NCBI RefSeq assembly: GCF_030531065.1
Contig: NZ_JAUNOQ010000006.1
Location: forward strand, 1-64,000
DNA: 64,000 nucleotides
Direction of reading: 5' to 3'
DNA from: Phascolarctobacterium sp.
GTDB taxonomy: Bacteria > Bacillota > Negativicutes > Acidaminococcales > Acidaminococcaceae
Shown: piece by piece, positions 52,362 to 62,027 of the stretch
Numbering within the stretch: the first letter of the stretch is position 1
How the letters are laid out: the number at the start of each line of letters is the position of its first letter
Program-made: the position numbers and the translations under genes
Notes under the pieces: model-generated
The model's database searches: none
What the model saw: only the letters and a program-made list of their open reading frames with translations
What the model was told of the DNA's origin: nothing

Positions 52362-55151
52362 ATGGATTATGGTAAAACACTGAATCTGCCTGAAACTGAG
52401 TTCCCGATGCGCGCAGGCTTACCGCAGCGTGAACCGGACTTTTTGAAATTTTGGCAGGAAAATGACATTTATAATAAAAAGCAGGCGCTGCATGCCGGCC
52501 GGCCGAAATTTGTGCTGCACGACGGCCCTCCCTATGCCAACGGCAAGATTCACATGGGCACGGCGCTGAATAAAATTTTGAAGGATATCATCATTAAATA
52601 TAAATATGCCCGCGGTTTCGATACTCCGTATGTTCCGGGCTGGGATACTCACGGTATGCCCATCGAGCACGCCTGCATCAAGGAGCTGGGCCTGAACCGC
52701 AACGAGCTGGACGTGCTGACGCTGCGCGCTAAGTGCCACGATTTCGCTTTGAAATGGGTGGATATCCAGCGTGAGGATTTTAAACGCCTGGGCGTGCTGG
52801 GCGATTGGGAAAACCCGTACATTACTCTGCGTCACAGCTTTGAAGCGGAGCAGATTCGCGTATTCGGCACGATGGCCAATAAGGGATATATCTACAAGGG
52901 CAAAAAGACCGTGTACTGGTGCCCCCATTGTGAAACTGCGCTGGCTGAAGCGGAAATTGAATATGGCGAGCAAAAGACTCCCACTATTTTCGTAAAGATG
53001 CCTTTGGTTAAGGATAACGGCATGACGCCGGAGGCCGCAAAGGGCAAAAAGGCTTACATGGTAATCTGGACGACCACGCCCTGGACTATTCCGGCGAACG
53101 TGGCGGTGGCTCTGAACCCTGATTTGGAATATGCCTGGGTGGAGTGCGAAGGCGAAGTGCTCTTTATGGCGAAGGAGCTGTTGGACGAGGTCGGCAAAAA
53201 ATGCCATAAGGATTTGTCCAACGTGCTGGGCACTACTATGGGCCGCGATATGGAGTACGCCGAGTGCGTACATCCCTTCCCCGAATATAACAACCGTCGT
53301 TCCCTCGTAGTTATGGCCGACTATGTAACGCTGGAAGCAGGTACGGGCTGCGTACATACCGCTCCCGGACACGGCGATGTGGACTTTGAAACCGGTTTGA
53401 AATACAAGCTGCCAGTTCTGTGCCCGGTAGATTCCCAGGGCAAGCTGACGGAAGAAGCGGGCGAGCGCTTTAAGGGCATGTTTGTTTTCGACGCCAATAT
53501 TCCGGTACTGAAATACCTGGCCGAGCTGAACTGCCTCTTGGGCAAAGAAAACATTAAGCACCAGTACGCTCACTGCTGGCGTTGCAAGAACCCCATCATT
53601 TTCCGCGCTACCGCTCAATGGTTCGCTTCCGTCGACGGCTTCCGCGACGAAGCTTTGCAGGCTATCGACAAAGACGTACAGTGGATTCCCTCCTGGGGCC
53701 GTCAGCGTATCCATAATATGGTCAGCGACCGTCACGATTGGTGCATCAGCCGCCAGCGCGTCTGGGGCGTGCCCATCCCCGTATTCTACTGTGATAAATG
53801 CGGCGAGCATTTGATTAACGAGGCTACCATCAACGCCGTTGCCGATTGGTTTGAAAAAGAGGGCAGCGACGCCTGGTGGGCGCATTCCGCCGAAGAGCTG
53901 TTGCCGTCCGGGACTGTTTGCTCCAAGTGCGGACACAATCATTTCCGCAAGGAAACGGATATCATGGACGTATGGTTTGACAGCGGTTCTTCCCATATGG
54001 CTGTGGCCGCTAAACGTCCGGAGCTGTGCTGGCCCGTGGATATGTATCTGGAAGGCAGCGACCAGCACCGCGGCTGGTTCCAGTCCTCTTTGCTGACTTC
54101 CGTTGCCGTTACCGGCAAGGCTCCTTATAAATCCGTGCTGACCCACGGCTATGTAGTTGACGGCGAAGGCCGCAAGATGTCCAAATCCGTCGGCAACGTC
54201 ATTGTGCCGCAGGACGTAATCAAGCAATACGGCGCGGACATTATCCGCCTGTGGGCCGCTTCTTCAGATTATAAGGCCGATATCCGCATTTCGCCGAAGA
54301 TTTTGAAGCAGCTGTCCGAGGTGTACCGCAAGATTCGCAATACCATGCGCTACATCCTGGGCAATACCAACGATTTTGATTATGAAAAGGACGCTGTGCC
54401 CTTCAATGAAATGCTGGAGCTGGATAAGTGGGCGCTGATGCATTTGCAGCTTTTGAAAAAAGAGGTTACCGCCGCTTACGACAGCTACGATTTCCATGTG
54501 CTGTACCACGCCATCCATAATTTCTGCACCGTGGAAATGTCCAGCTTCTATCTGGATATTGTCAAAGACCGCCTGTACGCTTACAAGGCCGGCAGCAAGG
54601 AGCGCCGCAGCGCGCAGACCGCGATGCACGAAATTCTTATGGATTTGATTGTGATGCTGACGCCTGTGTTGAGCTTCACTATGGAGGAGGTATGGCAGTT
54701 CATGAAGAAGCCCGCCAACGCTCCCGAATCCGTACAGATGCTGCCGTGGCCGGAGGTTAAAGAAGAATATATCGACGAAGCTTTGGAAACCAAATGGGAT
54801 AATTTTATCGGTATCCGCAGCGAAATTACTAAGGTGCTGGAGCTGGCGCGCCGCGACAAGAAGATTGGCCACTCCCTGGACGCTAAGGTAGAGCTGCACG
54901 CCGAGGGCGAAGCTCTGGCTATTCTGCAATCCGTAGAAAAGGATTTGGCAACGCTGCTCATCGTTTCCCAGACCGTTATCGTTGAAGGCGCTGCCGGTGG
55001 CGCAGAAGCTACGGGCCGCGAGGATTTGAAGGTTACGGTAATGCCGGCCGAAGGTCATAAGTGCGAACGCTGCTGGATTTACAGCGACGAAGTGGGGCAG
55101 GACGCCGAACATCCGACGCTGTGCCACCGCTGCGCAGAAGCGGTAAAATAA
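52362..55151 (+). CDS. ileS: Isoleucyl-tRNA synthetase
   Basis: IleRS charges tRNA-Ile and edits valine. The 929-residue protein starts [20 protein letters not shown]. The HIGH-type motif reads [15 protein letters not shown], with Thr where His is usual. The editing domain ([20 protein letters not shown], then [17 protein letters not shown]) and [10 protein letters not shown] (KMSKS) follow. The C-terminal zinc finger [19 protein letters not shown] is of the bacterial type. ATG 52362 follows GGAGGTTATGGACA. The T-box upstream fixes the start of the unit. Confidence 0.97.
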   Translation: MDYGKTLNLPETEFPMRAGLPQREPDFLKFWQENDIYNKKQALHAGRPKFVLHDGPPYANGKIHMGTALNKILKDIIIKYKYARGFDTPYVPGWDTHGMPIEHACIKELGLNRNELDVLTLRAKCHDFALKWVDIQREDFKRLGVLGDWENPYITLRHSFEAEQIRVFGTMANKGYIYKGKKTVYWCPHCETALAEAEIEYGEQKTPTIFVKMPLVKDNGMTPEAAKGKKAYMVIWTTTPWTIPANVAVALNPDLEYAWVECEGEVLFMAKELLDEVGKKCHKDLSNVLGTTMGRDMEYAECVHPFPEYNNRRSLVVMADYVTLEAGTGCVHTAPGHGDVDFETGLKYKLPVLCPVDSQGKLTEEAGERFKGMFVFDANIPVLKYLAELNCLLGKENIKHQYAHCWRCKNPIIFRATAQWFASVDGFRDEALQAIDKDVQWIPSWGRQRIHNMVSDRHDWCISRQRVWGVPIPVFYCDKCGEHLINEATINAVADWFEKEGSDAWWAHSAEELLPSGTVCSKCGHNHFRKETDIMDVWFDSGSSHMAVAAKRPELCWPVDMYLEGSDQHRGWFQSSLLTSVAVTGKAPYKSVLTHGYVVDGEGRKMSKSVGNVIVPQDVIKQYGADIIRLWAASSDYKADIRISPKILKQLSEVYRKIRNTMRYILGNTNDFDYEKDAVPFNEMLELDKWALMHLQLLKKEVTAAYDSYDFHVLYHAIHNFCTVEMSSFYLDIVKDRLYAYKAGSKERRSAQTAMHEILMDLIVMLTPVLSFTMEEVWQFMKKPANAPESVQMLPWPEVKEEYIDEALETKWDNFIGIRSEITKVLELARRDKKIGHSLDAKVELHAEGEALAILQSVEKDLATLLIVSQTVIVEGAAGGAEATGREDLKVTVMPAEGHKCERCWIYSDEVGQDAEHPTLCHRCAEAVK

Positions 55152-55179
55152 CACGCTTCGTCGGCCAATACTAATTCTA

Positions 55180-55220
55180 AAACCGTGTGAGATGAAAATT
55201 TTCTTGCACGGTTTTTCTTT
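55180..55220 (+). terminator. Terminator after ileS
   Basis: AAACCGTG pairs with CACGGTTT around a loop of about 19 bases, followed by a T-rich run. Confidence 0.75.
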
Positions 55221-55280
55221 TTATGATATCGTTTACGATATACAATTTAATTTTTAATTTGTCTTGAGGGGGTAAAATTT

Positions 55281-56204
55281 ATGTTGGATTTACAAAAGAC
55301 GTGCCGCGTTGCCGTAGTGCAAATGGCTCCTGTAATGTTTGATAAGGATGCGACCTTGGAAAAATGCGTGGCGCTGATAAAAGAAGCTGGCAGGAAAAAG
55401 GCGGATTTAATCGTGCTGCCGGAGCTTATTATTCCCTGCTATCCCTTCGGTATGACCTTTGGCTTTACTGTGGGCAGCCGCAAGGAAGCGGGGCGCTCGG
55501 ACTGGACGCGTTATTACGACGGCTCCATTGTGGTCCCCGGCGCGGAAACTGCCGCTTTAGGCAAGGCCGCTAAAAAGGCTAAGGCTTTTGTGAGCATTGG
55601 CGTGTCCGAGCGCGACGCCGTCAGCGGTACGCTGTACAACAGCAATCTTATTTTCGCGCCGGACGGAACGCTGGCCGCCGTACATCGCAAGCTGAAGCCC
55701 ACCGGCTCGGAGCGCGTGGTTTGGGGAGACGCTGATAAAAATTATTTTCCGGTTGTCGCAAGCCCCTGGGGTCCCATAGGCAATCTTATTTGCTGGGAAA
55801 GCTATATGCCCCTGGCGCGGGTGGCGCTGTATCAGAAGGGCGTAACGCTGCTCATATCCTGCAATACCAACGATAACCCGGAATGGCAGGCGACCATTCA
55901 GCACATCGCCCTAGAGGGACGCTGCTACTACATCAACTGCGACCAATTTTTTACGAAGGCAATGTATCCTGCGGATTTGCAAAGCGCGGACGAAATCGCC
56001 GGGCTGCCGGAGATTGTCTGCCGCGGCGGCAGCTGCGTTATCGACCCTTACGGCCATTATGCGACCGAGCCGGTCTGGGATAAGGAAGAAATTATTTACG
56101 CCGATTTAGATATGGATAAGGTTCCTGCCAGTCGCATGGAGTTCGACGCTTGCGGTCATTATTCCCGTCCGGACGTTTTGCAGCTCAACGTGCTGGATAA
56201 GTAA
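55281..56204 (+). CDS. Carbon-nitrogen hydrolase (nitrilase branch)
   Basis: The 307-residue enzyme has the nitrilase triad: Glu48 (IVLPELIIPCYP), Lys137 (VHRKLKPTGSERVVWGD) and Cys171 (NLICWESYMPLAR). The surroundings of the Cys (CWESYMPL) and GSERVVWGD fit true nitrilases or cyanide/arylacetonitrilases more than amidases. It may convert a nitrile to the acid, substrate unknown. ATG 55281 follows GAGGGGG. It stands alone between terminator 55180-55220 and the leader repeat at 56274. Confidence 0.88.
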   Translation: MLDLQKTCRVAVVQMAPVMFDKDATLEKCVALIKEAGRKKADLIVLPELIIPCYPFGMTFGFTVGSRKEAGRSDWTRYYDGSIVVPGAETAALGKAAKKAKAFVSIGVSERDAVSGTLYNSNLIFAPDGTLAAVHRKLKPTGSERVVWGDADKNYFPVVASPWGPIGNLICWESYMPLARVALYQKGVTLLISCNTNDNPEWQATIQHIALEGRCYYINCDQFFTKAMYPADLQSADEIAGLPEIVCRGGSCVIDPYGHYATEPVWDKEEIIYADLDMDKVPASRMEFDACGHYSRPDVLQLNVLDK

Positions 56205-56260
56205 AAACCATTTAAAATTTATCTGCCTGCTTAAAATATTATTTTTATTTGCTGACGAAT

Positions 56261-56342
56261 TATGATATAATGCTTGTACACAGCGATTCGCGAGCTGAAA
56301 GCGAAGCGAGAGCTGATGTACAACATATGCCTATGGCGAAAT
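56261..56342 (+). repeat. Leader element B, third copy, after a TATAAT-like box
   Basis: TATGATATAATGC is followed by TTGTACACAGCGATTCGCGA and GCTGATGTACAACATATGCC, the same order as at 155-232. The outer arms TTGTACA/TGTACAA form a hairpin. It lies in the leader of the CNNM gene. With copy 1 it defines a repeated promoter-proximal element. Confidence 0.65.
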
Positions 56343-56367
56343 AAGAATACTATAATTTTTTACGGAG

Positions 56368-57762
56368 GTGAACCTGTCCCGCTGCGTTTTGTGCAGCCGA
56401 CAGATGTGTTTGGACTATCTTATAATTATCTTTAATATTATCGTAGTGTTTTTCCTGGTGGCGCTGAACGGTTTTTTTGTGGCGTCGGAATTTTCCATTG
56501 TGAAGGTGCGCCCCTCGCGTTTGGACACCTTAATTAAAGAAGGCAACCGCCGGGCGGTACACGCTAAAGAGGTAACGGAGCATCTGGACGCTTTCCTTTC
56601 CGTAACCCAGCTGGGCATTACCATTGCTTCCCTGGGTCTTGGCTGGATTGGCGAGCCTACGGTGGCGCAGATTATGCACCCCGTATTTCAGCTGTTGAAC
56701 CTGTCGCCGCAGATGGAGCATACGCTGGCCTTTGTGGTGGGCTTCAGCGTTATTACCGCTCTGCACATTGTTTTAGGCGAGCTGGTGCCCAAGTCTTTGT
56801 CCATTCAGCGCACGGAAGAGATCGTACTTTTTGTATCATGGCCGCTGCTGATGTTCGACAAGCTGATGTATCCCGCCGTGTGGATTTTGAACCATGTGGC
56901 TAACTGGGTGCTGCGCCGTTTGGGCGTGGAAGCCGCCAGCGAGGCGGAAGAAGCCCATAACGAGGAAGAGATACGTATATTAATGGAAGAAAGCCATAAG
57001 CACGGCTATATCGATAAGACGGAGCTGACCTATCTGGATAATGTTTTCGATTTTTCCGACCGCCGCGCCAGCGATATTATGGTGCCGCGCACGGATATGG
57101 TATGCCTGTATTTAGAGGAAGCTGTGGAGGAAAATATCAAAACGGCGCTCAACGAGCGCATGACGCGCTATCCTATTTGTCAGGAGGACAAGGACCATAT
57201 CGTCGGCTTTTTGCATATCAAGGATTTGCTGCGCGATTTAAACGCCGGGACTACGCCGGATTTGCGCGCTTTGGCCCGCGACGTGCTGCTGGTGCCGGAA
57301 TCTCTGCCCATCAGTAAGCTGCTGCGCATGCTGCAGAAGCACCGCAGCCAGCTGGCAATTTTAATCGACGAATACGGCGGCACCGCCGGTATGGTGACTG
57401 TCGAGGATATTCTGGAGGAAATCGTCGGCGAGATTCAGGACGAGTTTGATGAGGAACGGCCGGAGGTAGAGGATAAGGGCAGCAAGACTTATTCTGTGGA
57501 CGGCAAAATGCTGCTGGAGGACGTCAACGACTTCTTCGAGCTGGAGCTGGATACGGAAAACTGCGATACCATCGGCGGCTGGGTGTACGCGCAAATAGAT
57601 TATCCGCCTAAGGTGGGGCAGAAGGTGAAAACTGACGCCGCCGAATTTACGGTGGAGGAAGTGGACAAAATGCGCATTACGCGCGTGCGCATCCAGCTTT
57701 TGCACGAGCCGGAAAATATTCACGAGGAGCTGCAGGAGGAATATCTGGACGACGTGCAGTAA
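56368..57762 (+). CDS. CNNM/CorC (HlyC) family transporter-like protein with CBS pair
   Basis: The 464-residue protein (452 if it starts at ATG 56404) has a DUF21/CNNM membrane domain with four helices (about 14-200; FNIIVVFFLVALNGFFVASE, GELVPKSLSIQRTEE). Two CBS domains follow (IMVPRTDMVCLYLEE, and AILIDEYGGTAGMVTVEDIL with EEIVGEI), then a C-terminal CorC_HlyC domain. The family is linked to magnesium export; the old name hemolysin is misleading. The start is uncertain: GTG 56368 overlaps the GGAGG site, and ATG 56404 has none. Confidence 0.88.
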   Translation: MNLSRCVLCSRQMCLDYLIIIFNIIVVFFLVALNGFFVASEFSIVKVRPSRLDTLIKEGNRRAVHAKEVTEHLDAFLSVTQLGITIASLGLGWIGEPTVAQIMHPVFQLLNLSPQMEHTLAFVVGFSVITALHIVLGELVPKSLSIQRTEEIVLFVSWPLLMFDKLMYPAVWILNHVANWVLRRLGVEAASEAEEAHNEEEIRILMEESHKHGYIDKTELTYLDNVFDFSDRRASDIMVPRTDMVCLYLEEAVEENIKTALNERMTRYPICQEDKDHIVGFLHIKDLLRDLNAGTTPDLRALARDVLLVPESLPISKLLRMLQKHRSQLAILIDEYGGTAGMVTVEDILEEIVGEIQDEFDEERPEVEDKGSKTYSVDGKMLLEDVNDFFELELDTENCDTIGGWVYAQIDYPPKVGQKVKTDAAEFTVEEVDKMRITRVRIQLLHEPENIHEELQEEYLDDVQ

Positions 57763-57792
57763 GGATATTTGAAAAATAAAAAAAGATTTTTT

Positions 57793-57834
57793 GAACAGCC
57801 ATCAAGCAAATCAGCTTGGCGGCTGTTTTTTGTT
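57793..57834 (+). terminator. Terminator after the CNNM gene
   Basis: ACAGCC..CAAGC pairs with GCTTG..GGCTGT, followed by T6 (57825-57830). Confidence 0.8.
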
Positions 57835-57838
57835 CATT

Positions 57839-57887
57839 AATAAATCTTGGAAGCTAACAAAAATCAGATTCCAAGATTTATTTTTTT
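57839..57887 (+). terminator. Second terminator in tandem
   Basis: TAAATCTTGGAA (57841-57852) pairs with TTCCAAGATTTA (57869-57880), followed by T7. Confidence 0.75.
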
Positions 57888-58001
57888 GCTGCATTTTTAG
57901 CTTCAGCGGCGGTGGGGCTGCGCTTAAATTTTAGAAATTTGTCAAATGAGGAATGCCAGCACGGTAGTGCTGCAACGCAAAAGTGCTCGATGCACTTTTG
58001 C

Positions 58002-58029
58002 TTGACTGGGGGGGACAAGGGGCTATAAT
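58002..58029 (+). promoter_or_regulatory. Polysaccharide locus promoter with a G7 tract in the spacer
   Basis: TTGACT (58002-58007), a 16-base spacer starting with seven G (58008-58014), and a perfect TATAAT (58024-58029). The transcript would start about 100 bases before the sugar transferase gene. Confidence 0.7.
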
Positions 58030-58135
58030 AATAGATGATATTATTTTAGATAATCATAGAATGACAAGCGCGATAATTTTGGCGCAAGAGATATTGCATA
58101 TTTGAATAATCAGGCAGAGGGATGGGGAGTAGGTT

Positions 58136-59548
58136 TTGTTTAATCGATATTACGGAGCTGTGTTAATGCTGCTGTTCGTGTTGATGGATTATGCAGCGTT
58201 GATTGCAGCAGAACAAGGCGCTTTCATGCTACGCAATCTGATTCTGCGTTCGCAAAATCTGTATCTTTCCTGGCTCAACTTTTGGATAGTATTTCCCAGT
58301 CTGTTCCTGCTCTTTATTCATCTGGGACAGCTCTACAGCCGCCGTATGCCCTTCTACAAGGAAGTGGAAAAGCTGTTCCACGCCTGCTGTTATGGAACGC
58401 TGGCCGTAATTTTTGTGCTTTATGTGGCGCGCATTGCCGCCACCACCAGCAGGATGTTCGTGGGCTTATTCGGCATACTGGCTTTTATTTTGCTGGCTAT
58501 TTGCCGCTATTTGGTTAAACGCTTTTTGCTGCATAAACAGTTACTACAAGTACCAATTGTAATTATTGGCGCGGGCAAAACGGCGGAGCTGCTGGTTAAG
58601 GGCATCGTCGGCGACGCTGGCTTAGGCTACAAAATCGTGGGTCTGTTGGAGGATAACCGCGTACAGCCGGGCATTTTGGAAAAATACCCTGTGCTGGGGC
58701 GCTTTGCCGACGCGGAAAGAGTTATCAAAGAAACAGGCGTGAAGCGCGTCTTTATCGCCGCTCCGGGGCTGGCAGAACGCAAATTGGGAATGCTGATTTA
58801 CCGTATTCAACCGCTGGTAAAAAACATCGGCGTTATTCCTAACTTAGTAGGCGTGCCTACAGGAGCGGTGGAAGTAGAGAGCATGTTCAACGAGCGCCTG
58901 GTGCTGCTGCGTTTGAAGAATAATCTGGCGCGGCCGCTGAACCGCTGGCTGAAAACAATTTTCGATTACACGCTGACGATTGTTGGCACGATTTTGATTT
59001 CTCCGGTTTTACTGTTTATCGCCGCCTGGATTTATAAGGATTCGCCGGGGCCGGTGATTTTTAAACACACGCGCGTCGGGAAGAACGGCAAGCCGTTCCC
59101 CTGCTATAAATTCCGCAGTATGTGCGTGGACGCCAAGGAAAAGCTGGCGGAACTGCTGGCTAACGACCCGGCGGCGCGGGCAGAGTGGGAAAAAGACTTT
59201 AAGCTGAAAAACGACCCGCGCATTACCAAAAGCGGCGCGTTCTTGCGCAAGACCAGCCTGGACGAGCTGCCGCAGATTTTTAACGTGCTGCGCGGCGAGA
59301 TGAGCTTAGTCGGGCCCAGACCGATTATTGCGGAAGAACTGCCGCGCTACGGCGAGTATGTGGGCGATTATCTGATGGTGAAGCCGGGCATAACCGGTAT
59401 GTGGCAGGTCAGCGGTCGCAGCGACACGACGTATAACGAGCGCGTGCAGTTGGACAGCTGGTATGTGCGCAACTGGAGCGTGTGGCTGGACGTGATGTTG
59501 TTGTGGCGGACTGGGAAAGCAGTCATTGTTAGAAAAGGTGCATATTAA
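58136..59548 (+). CDS. Polyprenyl-phosphate sugar-1-phosphate transferase (WbaP/WcaJ type)
   Basis: This enzyme starts a surface polysaccharide by moving a sugar-1-phosphate to undecaprenyl phosphate. The 470-residue protein has four to five N-terminal membrane helices and a Rossmann-like middle (VPIVIIGAGKTAELLVKGIV). The C-terminal bacterial sugar transferase domain has DSPGPVIFKHTRVG, PCYKFRSM, TSLDELPQIFNVLRGEMSLV with GPRP, and KPGITGMWQVSGRSD. The start is TTG 58136 behind GGGGAG. It is the first gene of the locus and is still GC-rich, unlike the genes that follow. Confidence 0.93.
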   Translation: MFNRYYGAVLMLLFVLMDYAALIAAEQGAFMLRNLILRSQNLYLSWLNFWIVFPSLFLLFIHLGQLYSRRMPFYKEVEKLFHACCYGTLAVIFVLYVARIAATTSRMFVGLFGILAFILLAICRYLVKRFLLHKQLLQVPIVIIGAGKTAELLVKGIVGDAGLGYKIVGLLEDNRVQPGILEKYPVLGRFADAERVIKETGVKRVFIAAPGLAERKLGMLIYRIQPLVKNIGVIPNLVGVPTGAVEVESMFNERLVLLRLKNNLARPLNRWLKTIFDYTLTIVGTILISPVLLFIAAWIYKDSPGPVIFKHTRVGKNGKPFPCYKFRSMCVDAKEKLAELLANDPAARAEWEKDFKLKNDPRITKSGAFLRKTSLDELPQIFNVLRGEMSLVGPRPIIAEELPRYGEYVGDYLMVKPGITGMWQVSGRSDTTYNERVQLDSWYVRNWSVWLDVMLLWRTGKAVIVRKGAY

Positions 59549-59592
59549 GTTGCTGTATTGCTGCGGATTATAGACGAGAGGATATATAGGTT

Positions 59593-60717
59593 ATGAAGAT
59601 TGCTATTGTACATGAATGGTTTGATACTTACGCTGGGTCGGAAAAAGTATTGGAACAAATATTGTCTATATATCCAGATGCTGATTTATATGCAGTAGTT
59701 GATTTTTTACCTAATGAAAAACGTGATTTTATTCAGATGAAGCCTGTAATTACAACATTTATTCAGCATTTGCCTAAAGCAAAAAAAGCTTTTAGAAAAT
59801 ATTTGCCTCTTATGCCTTTAGCTGTTGAACAGCTGGATGTACGTAATTATGACATAGTTATAAGTAATACTCATTGTGTAGCTAAAGGGATAATTACGGG
59901 GCCTAGTCAACTACATATTTCTTATACACATTCACCTATGCGCTATGCATGGGATTTGCAGAAACAATATTTGCAGGAAACTAATTTAGACCATGGCGTC
60001 AAGGGATGGTTAGCTAAATTAATTTTGCATTATTTACGTATTTGGGATATTCGCAGCAGTAATAATGTAGATTATTTTATATGCAATTCTCATTATATTG
60101 CCAAACGAATACAGAAATGCTATCGCAGAAATGCGACAGTTATTTATCCTCCTGTAGCAGTCGATGATTTTACATTGAACGAACAAAAAGAAGATTTTTA
60201 TCTAACCGCTTCACGTATGGTTCCCTACAAGAAAATGGATTTAATTGTAGAGGCCTTTAGTAAAATGCCTGATAAAAAGCTTATTGTAATAGGTGATGGT
60301 CCGGATTTTTCTAAGATTAAAGCAAAGGCTGGAAAAAATGTAACCTTAATGGGTTATCAGCCGTTTGAAATTCTTAAAGAACATATGCAGAAAGCAAAGG
60401 CTTTTGTGTTTGCTGCGGAAGAAGATTTTGGCATTGTTCCTGTGGAAGCACAGGCTTGCGGTACGCCTGTTATTGCTTATGGAAAGGGCGGTTCACTAGA
60501 AACAGTACGCGGATTGGGAAAAGAAGAGCCTACGGGAATATTTTTTCAGGAACAGACCGCAGATAGTTTGATTGATGCAGTTAAGTTATTTGAAGAGCAA
60601 GAAGCATTGCTTACACCGCAGAATTGTCGTAAACATGCTGAAAAATTTGGTATAAAGCGTTTTAGGGAAGAATTTAAAAGCTTTGTAGAAAATAAATTTG
60701 ATGGGAGTGGTGGATAA
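59593..60717 (+). CDS. Glycosyltransferase family 4 (mannosyltransferase-like)
   Basis: The 374-residue GT-B enzyme starts IAIVHEWFDTYAGSEKVLEQ, typical of WbaZ/WcaI-like mannosyltransferases. The donor-site Glu pair (EX7E) lies in EEDFGIVPVEAQACGTPVIA. ISYTHSPMRYAWDLQKQYL marks the acceptor half. With manC, manA and gmd next to it, GDP-mannose or a derivative is the likely donor. The gene is clearly AT-rich compared with the sugar transferase, suggesting transfer of the block. ATG 59593 has a GAGAGGATATATAGG leader. Confidence 0.9.
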   Translation: MKIAIVHEWFDTYAGSEKVLEQILSIYPDADLYAVVDFLPNEKRDFIQMKPVITTFIQHLPKAKKAFRKYLPLMPLAVEQLDVRNYDIVISNTHCVAKGIITGPSQLHISYTHSPMRYAWDLQKQYLQETNLDHGVKGWLAKLILHYLRIWDIRSSNNVDYFICNSHYIAKRIQKCYRRNATVIYPPVAVDDFTLNEQKEDFYLTASRMVPYKKMDLIVEAFSKMPDKKLIVIGDGPDFSKIKAKAGKNVTLMGYQPFEILKEHMQKAKAFVFAAEEDFGIVPVEAQACGTPVIAYGKGGSLETVRGLGKEEPTGIFFQEQTADSLIDAVKLFEEQEALLTPQNCRKHAEKFGIKRFREEFKSFVENKFDGSGG

Positions 60718-60721
60718 AGTT

Positions 60722-62026
60722 ATGAATATAATACTTCTTTCGGGAGGAAGCGGTAAAAGATTATGGCCGATTTCCAACGATGTACGCAGTAAGCAGTTTA
60801 TCAAATTATTTAAGGATGCTCATGGAAATTATGAATCTATGGTACAGCGCGTTTATAGGCAAATTAAAACTGTAGCTCCCAACGCTAGTATTACTATTGC
60901 TACGAGCGCAACCCAATTGAGTTCTATCCATAATCAGTTAGGCAGTAATGTGTCTGTGTGTATTGAGCCCTGCCGCAGAGATACATGCCCTGCTATTTTA
61001 TTAGCCGCCGCCTATTTACATGAAGTACTGCATGTTAGCGAAGAAGAAACCGTAGTTGTTTGTCCGGTAGACCCGTATGTGGAGAATAGTTATTATGAGG
61101 CGGTTATAGAATTAGACAAATATGTTCAAAATAATACAGCAAATTTAACATTAATGGGAATTGAACCAACTGTTCCTAGCGATAAGTATGGTTATATTAT
61201 TTCTGAAAGTAATGCGGCTGTAAGCAAGGTTAAAGAATTTAAAGAAAAGCCGAATACAGAAACTGCTAAGCAATATATTGCTGCAGGAGCTTTGTGGAAT
61301 GCAGGTGTCTTTGCATTTAAATTGGGGTATTTGCTGGCTAAAGCCCATCAAATAGTCGATTTTGTTGATTATAAGGATTTGTTTACCAAATATGAAACTT
61401 TAGAAAAAATCAGCTTCGACTATGCTGTAGTAGAAAAGGAAAAATCTATTCAAGTCACTCGTTATGCAGGGGAATGGAAGGATGTCGGTACATGGAACAT
61501 GATGTCCGAAGTAATGAGCGACAATAGTAAGGGCAATGTTACTTTGGATGATGCTTGTGACAACACTCATGTTATCAATGAGTTGGAGATACCTGTACTT
61601 TGTATGGGGTGCAAAAATATGGTTGTAGCTGCCAGTAGCGACGGTATTTTTGTGGCCGATAAAGAACGCAGCGGCAGTATAAAAAATTATGTTGAAAAGA
61701 TAAGTACAGATATCCGTTATGCAGAAAAATCATGGGGAACCTATAATGTGGTTGATGCTCAAACAGGCGCCGTTACGATCAAAGTATCTTTGGATGCCGG
61801 TAAGGGCATGAGCTATCATTGTCATGATTTTCGCGACGAGGTTTGGAATGTGCTTTCTGGCGAGGGCACAGTAACCGTTGACGGTATGGAGCAAATTGTT
61901 AAAGCCGGAGATGTAGTAACTATAGCTGCCGGTTGCAAACATACTATAAAAGCTGTTACCGATATGCAGTTGATTGAAGTACAAATTGGCAGCGTTATTA
62001 GCGTGGAGGATAAAACGATATTCTGA
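60722..62026 (+). CDS. manC: Mannose-1-phosphate guanylyltransferase
   Basis: ManC makes GDP-mannose. The 434-residue protein has the nucleotidyltransferase motif ILLSGGSGKRLWPISNDVRS, the metal region VVCPVDPYV, the KEKP motif (KEFKEKPNTETAKQYI) and WNAGVFAFK. A C-terminal cupin (about 350-434; GKGMSYHCHDFRDEVWNVLS) resembles the type II isomerase part. It lacks the full length of bifunctional enzymes, and the separate manA next door supplies isomerase. ATG 60722 follows GGGAGTGG. Confidence 0.92.
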   Translation: MNIILLSGGSGKRLWPISNDVRSKQFIKLFKDAHGNYESMVQRVYRQIKTVAPNASITIATSATQLSSIHNQLGSNVSVCIEPCRRDTCPAILLAAAYLHEVLHVSEEETVVVCPVDPYVENSYYEAVIELDKYVQNNTANLTLMGIEPTVPSDKYGYIISESNAAVSKVKEFKEKPNTETAKQYIAAGALWNAGVFAFKLGYLLAKAHQIVDFVDYKDLFTKYETLEKISFDYAVVEKEKSIQVTRYAGEWKDVGTWNMMSEVMSDNSKGNVTLDDACDNTHVINELEIPVLCMGCKNMVVAASSDGIFVADKERSGSIKNYVEKISTDIRYAEKSWGTYNVVDAQTGAVTIKVSLDAGKGMSYHCHDFRDEVWNVLSGEGTVTVDGMEQIVKAGDVVTIAAGCKHTIKAVTDMQLIEVQIGSVISVEDKTIF

Positions 62027-62027
62027 T

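Larger units (their letters stand above)
57763..58135 (+). other. Double terminator and promoter region before the polysaccharide locus
   Basis: No gene is seen over 373 bases. Two tandem terminators (57793-57834 and 57839-57887), a small AAGTGC/GCACTT hairpin near 57980-57999 and a promoter with a G7 spacer tract (58002-58029) are present. Confidence 0.75.

Noticed and set aside
52419-54227. Minus-strand open frame of 602 codons over ileS
   Set aside because: ileS is certain by its motifs; no Shine-Dalgarno or recognisable domain on the minus strand.
56368-57762. Calling the CNNM/CorC protein a hemolysin
   Set aside because: The name is historic; the domain order DUF21-CBS-CBS-CorC_HlyC points to an ion-transport role.
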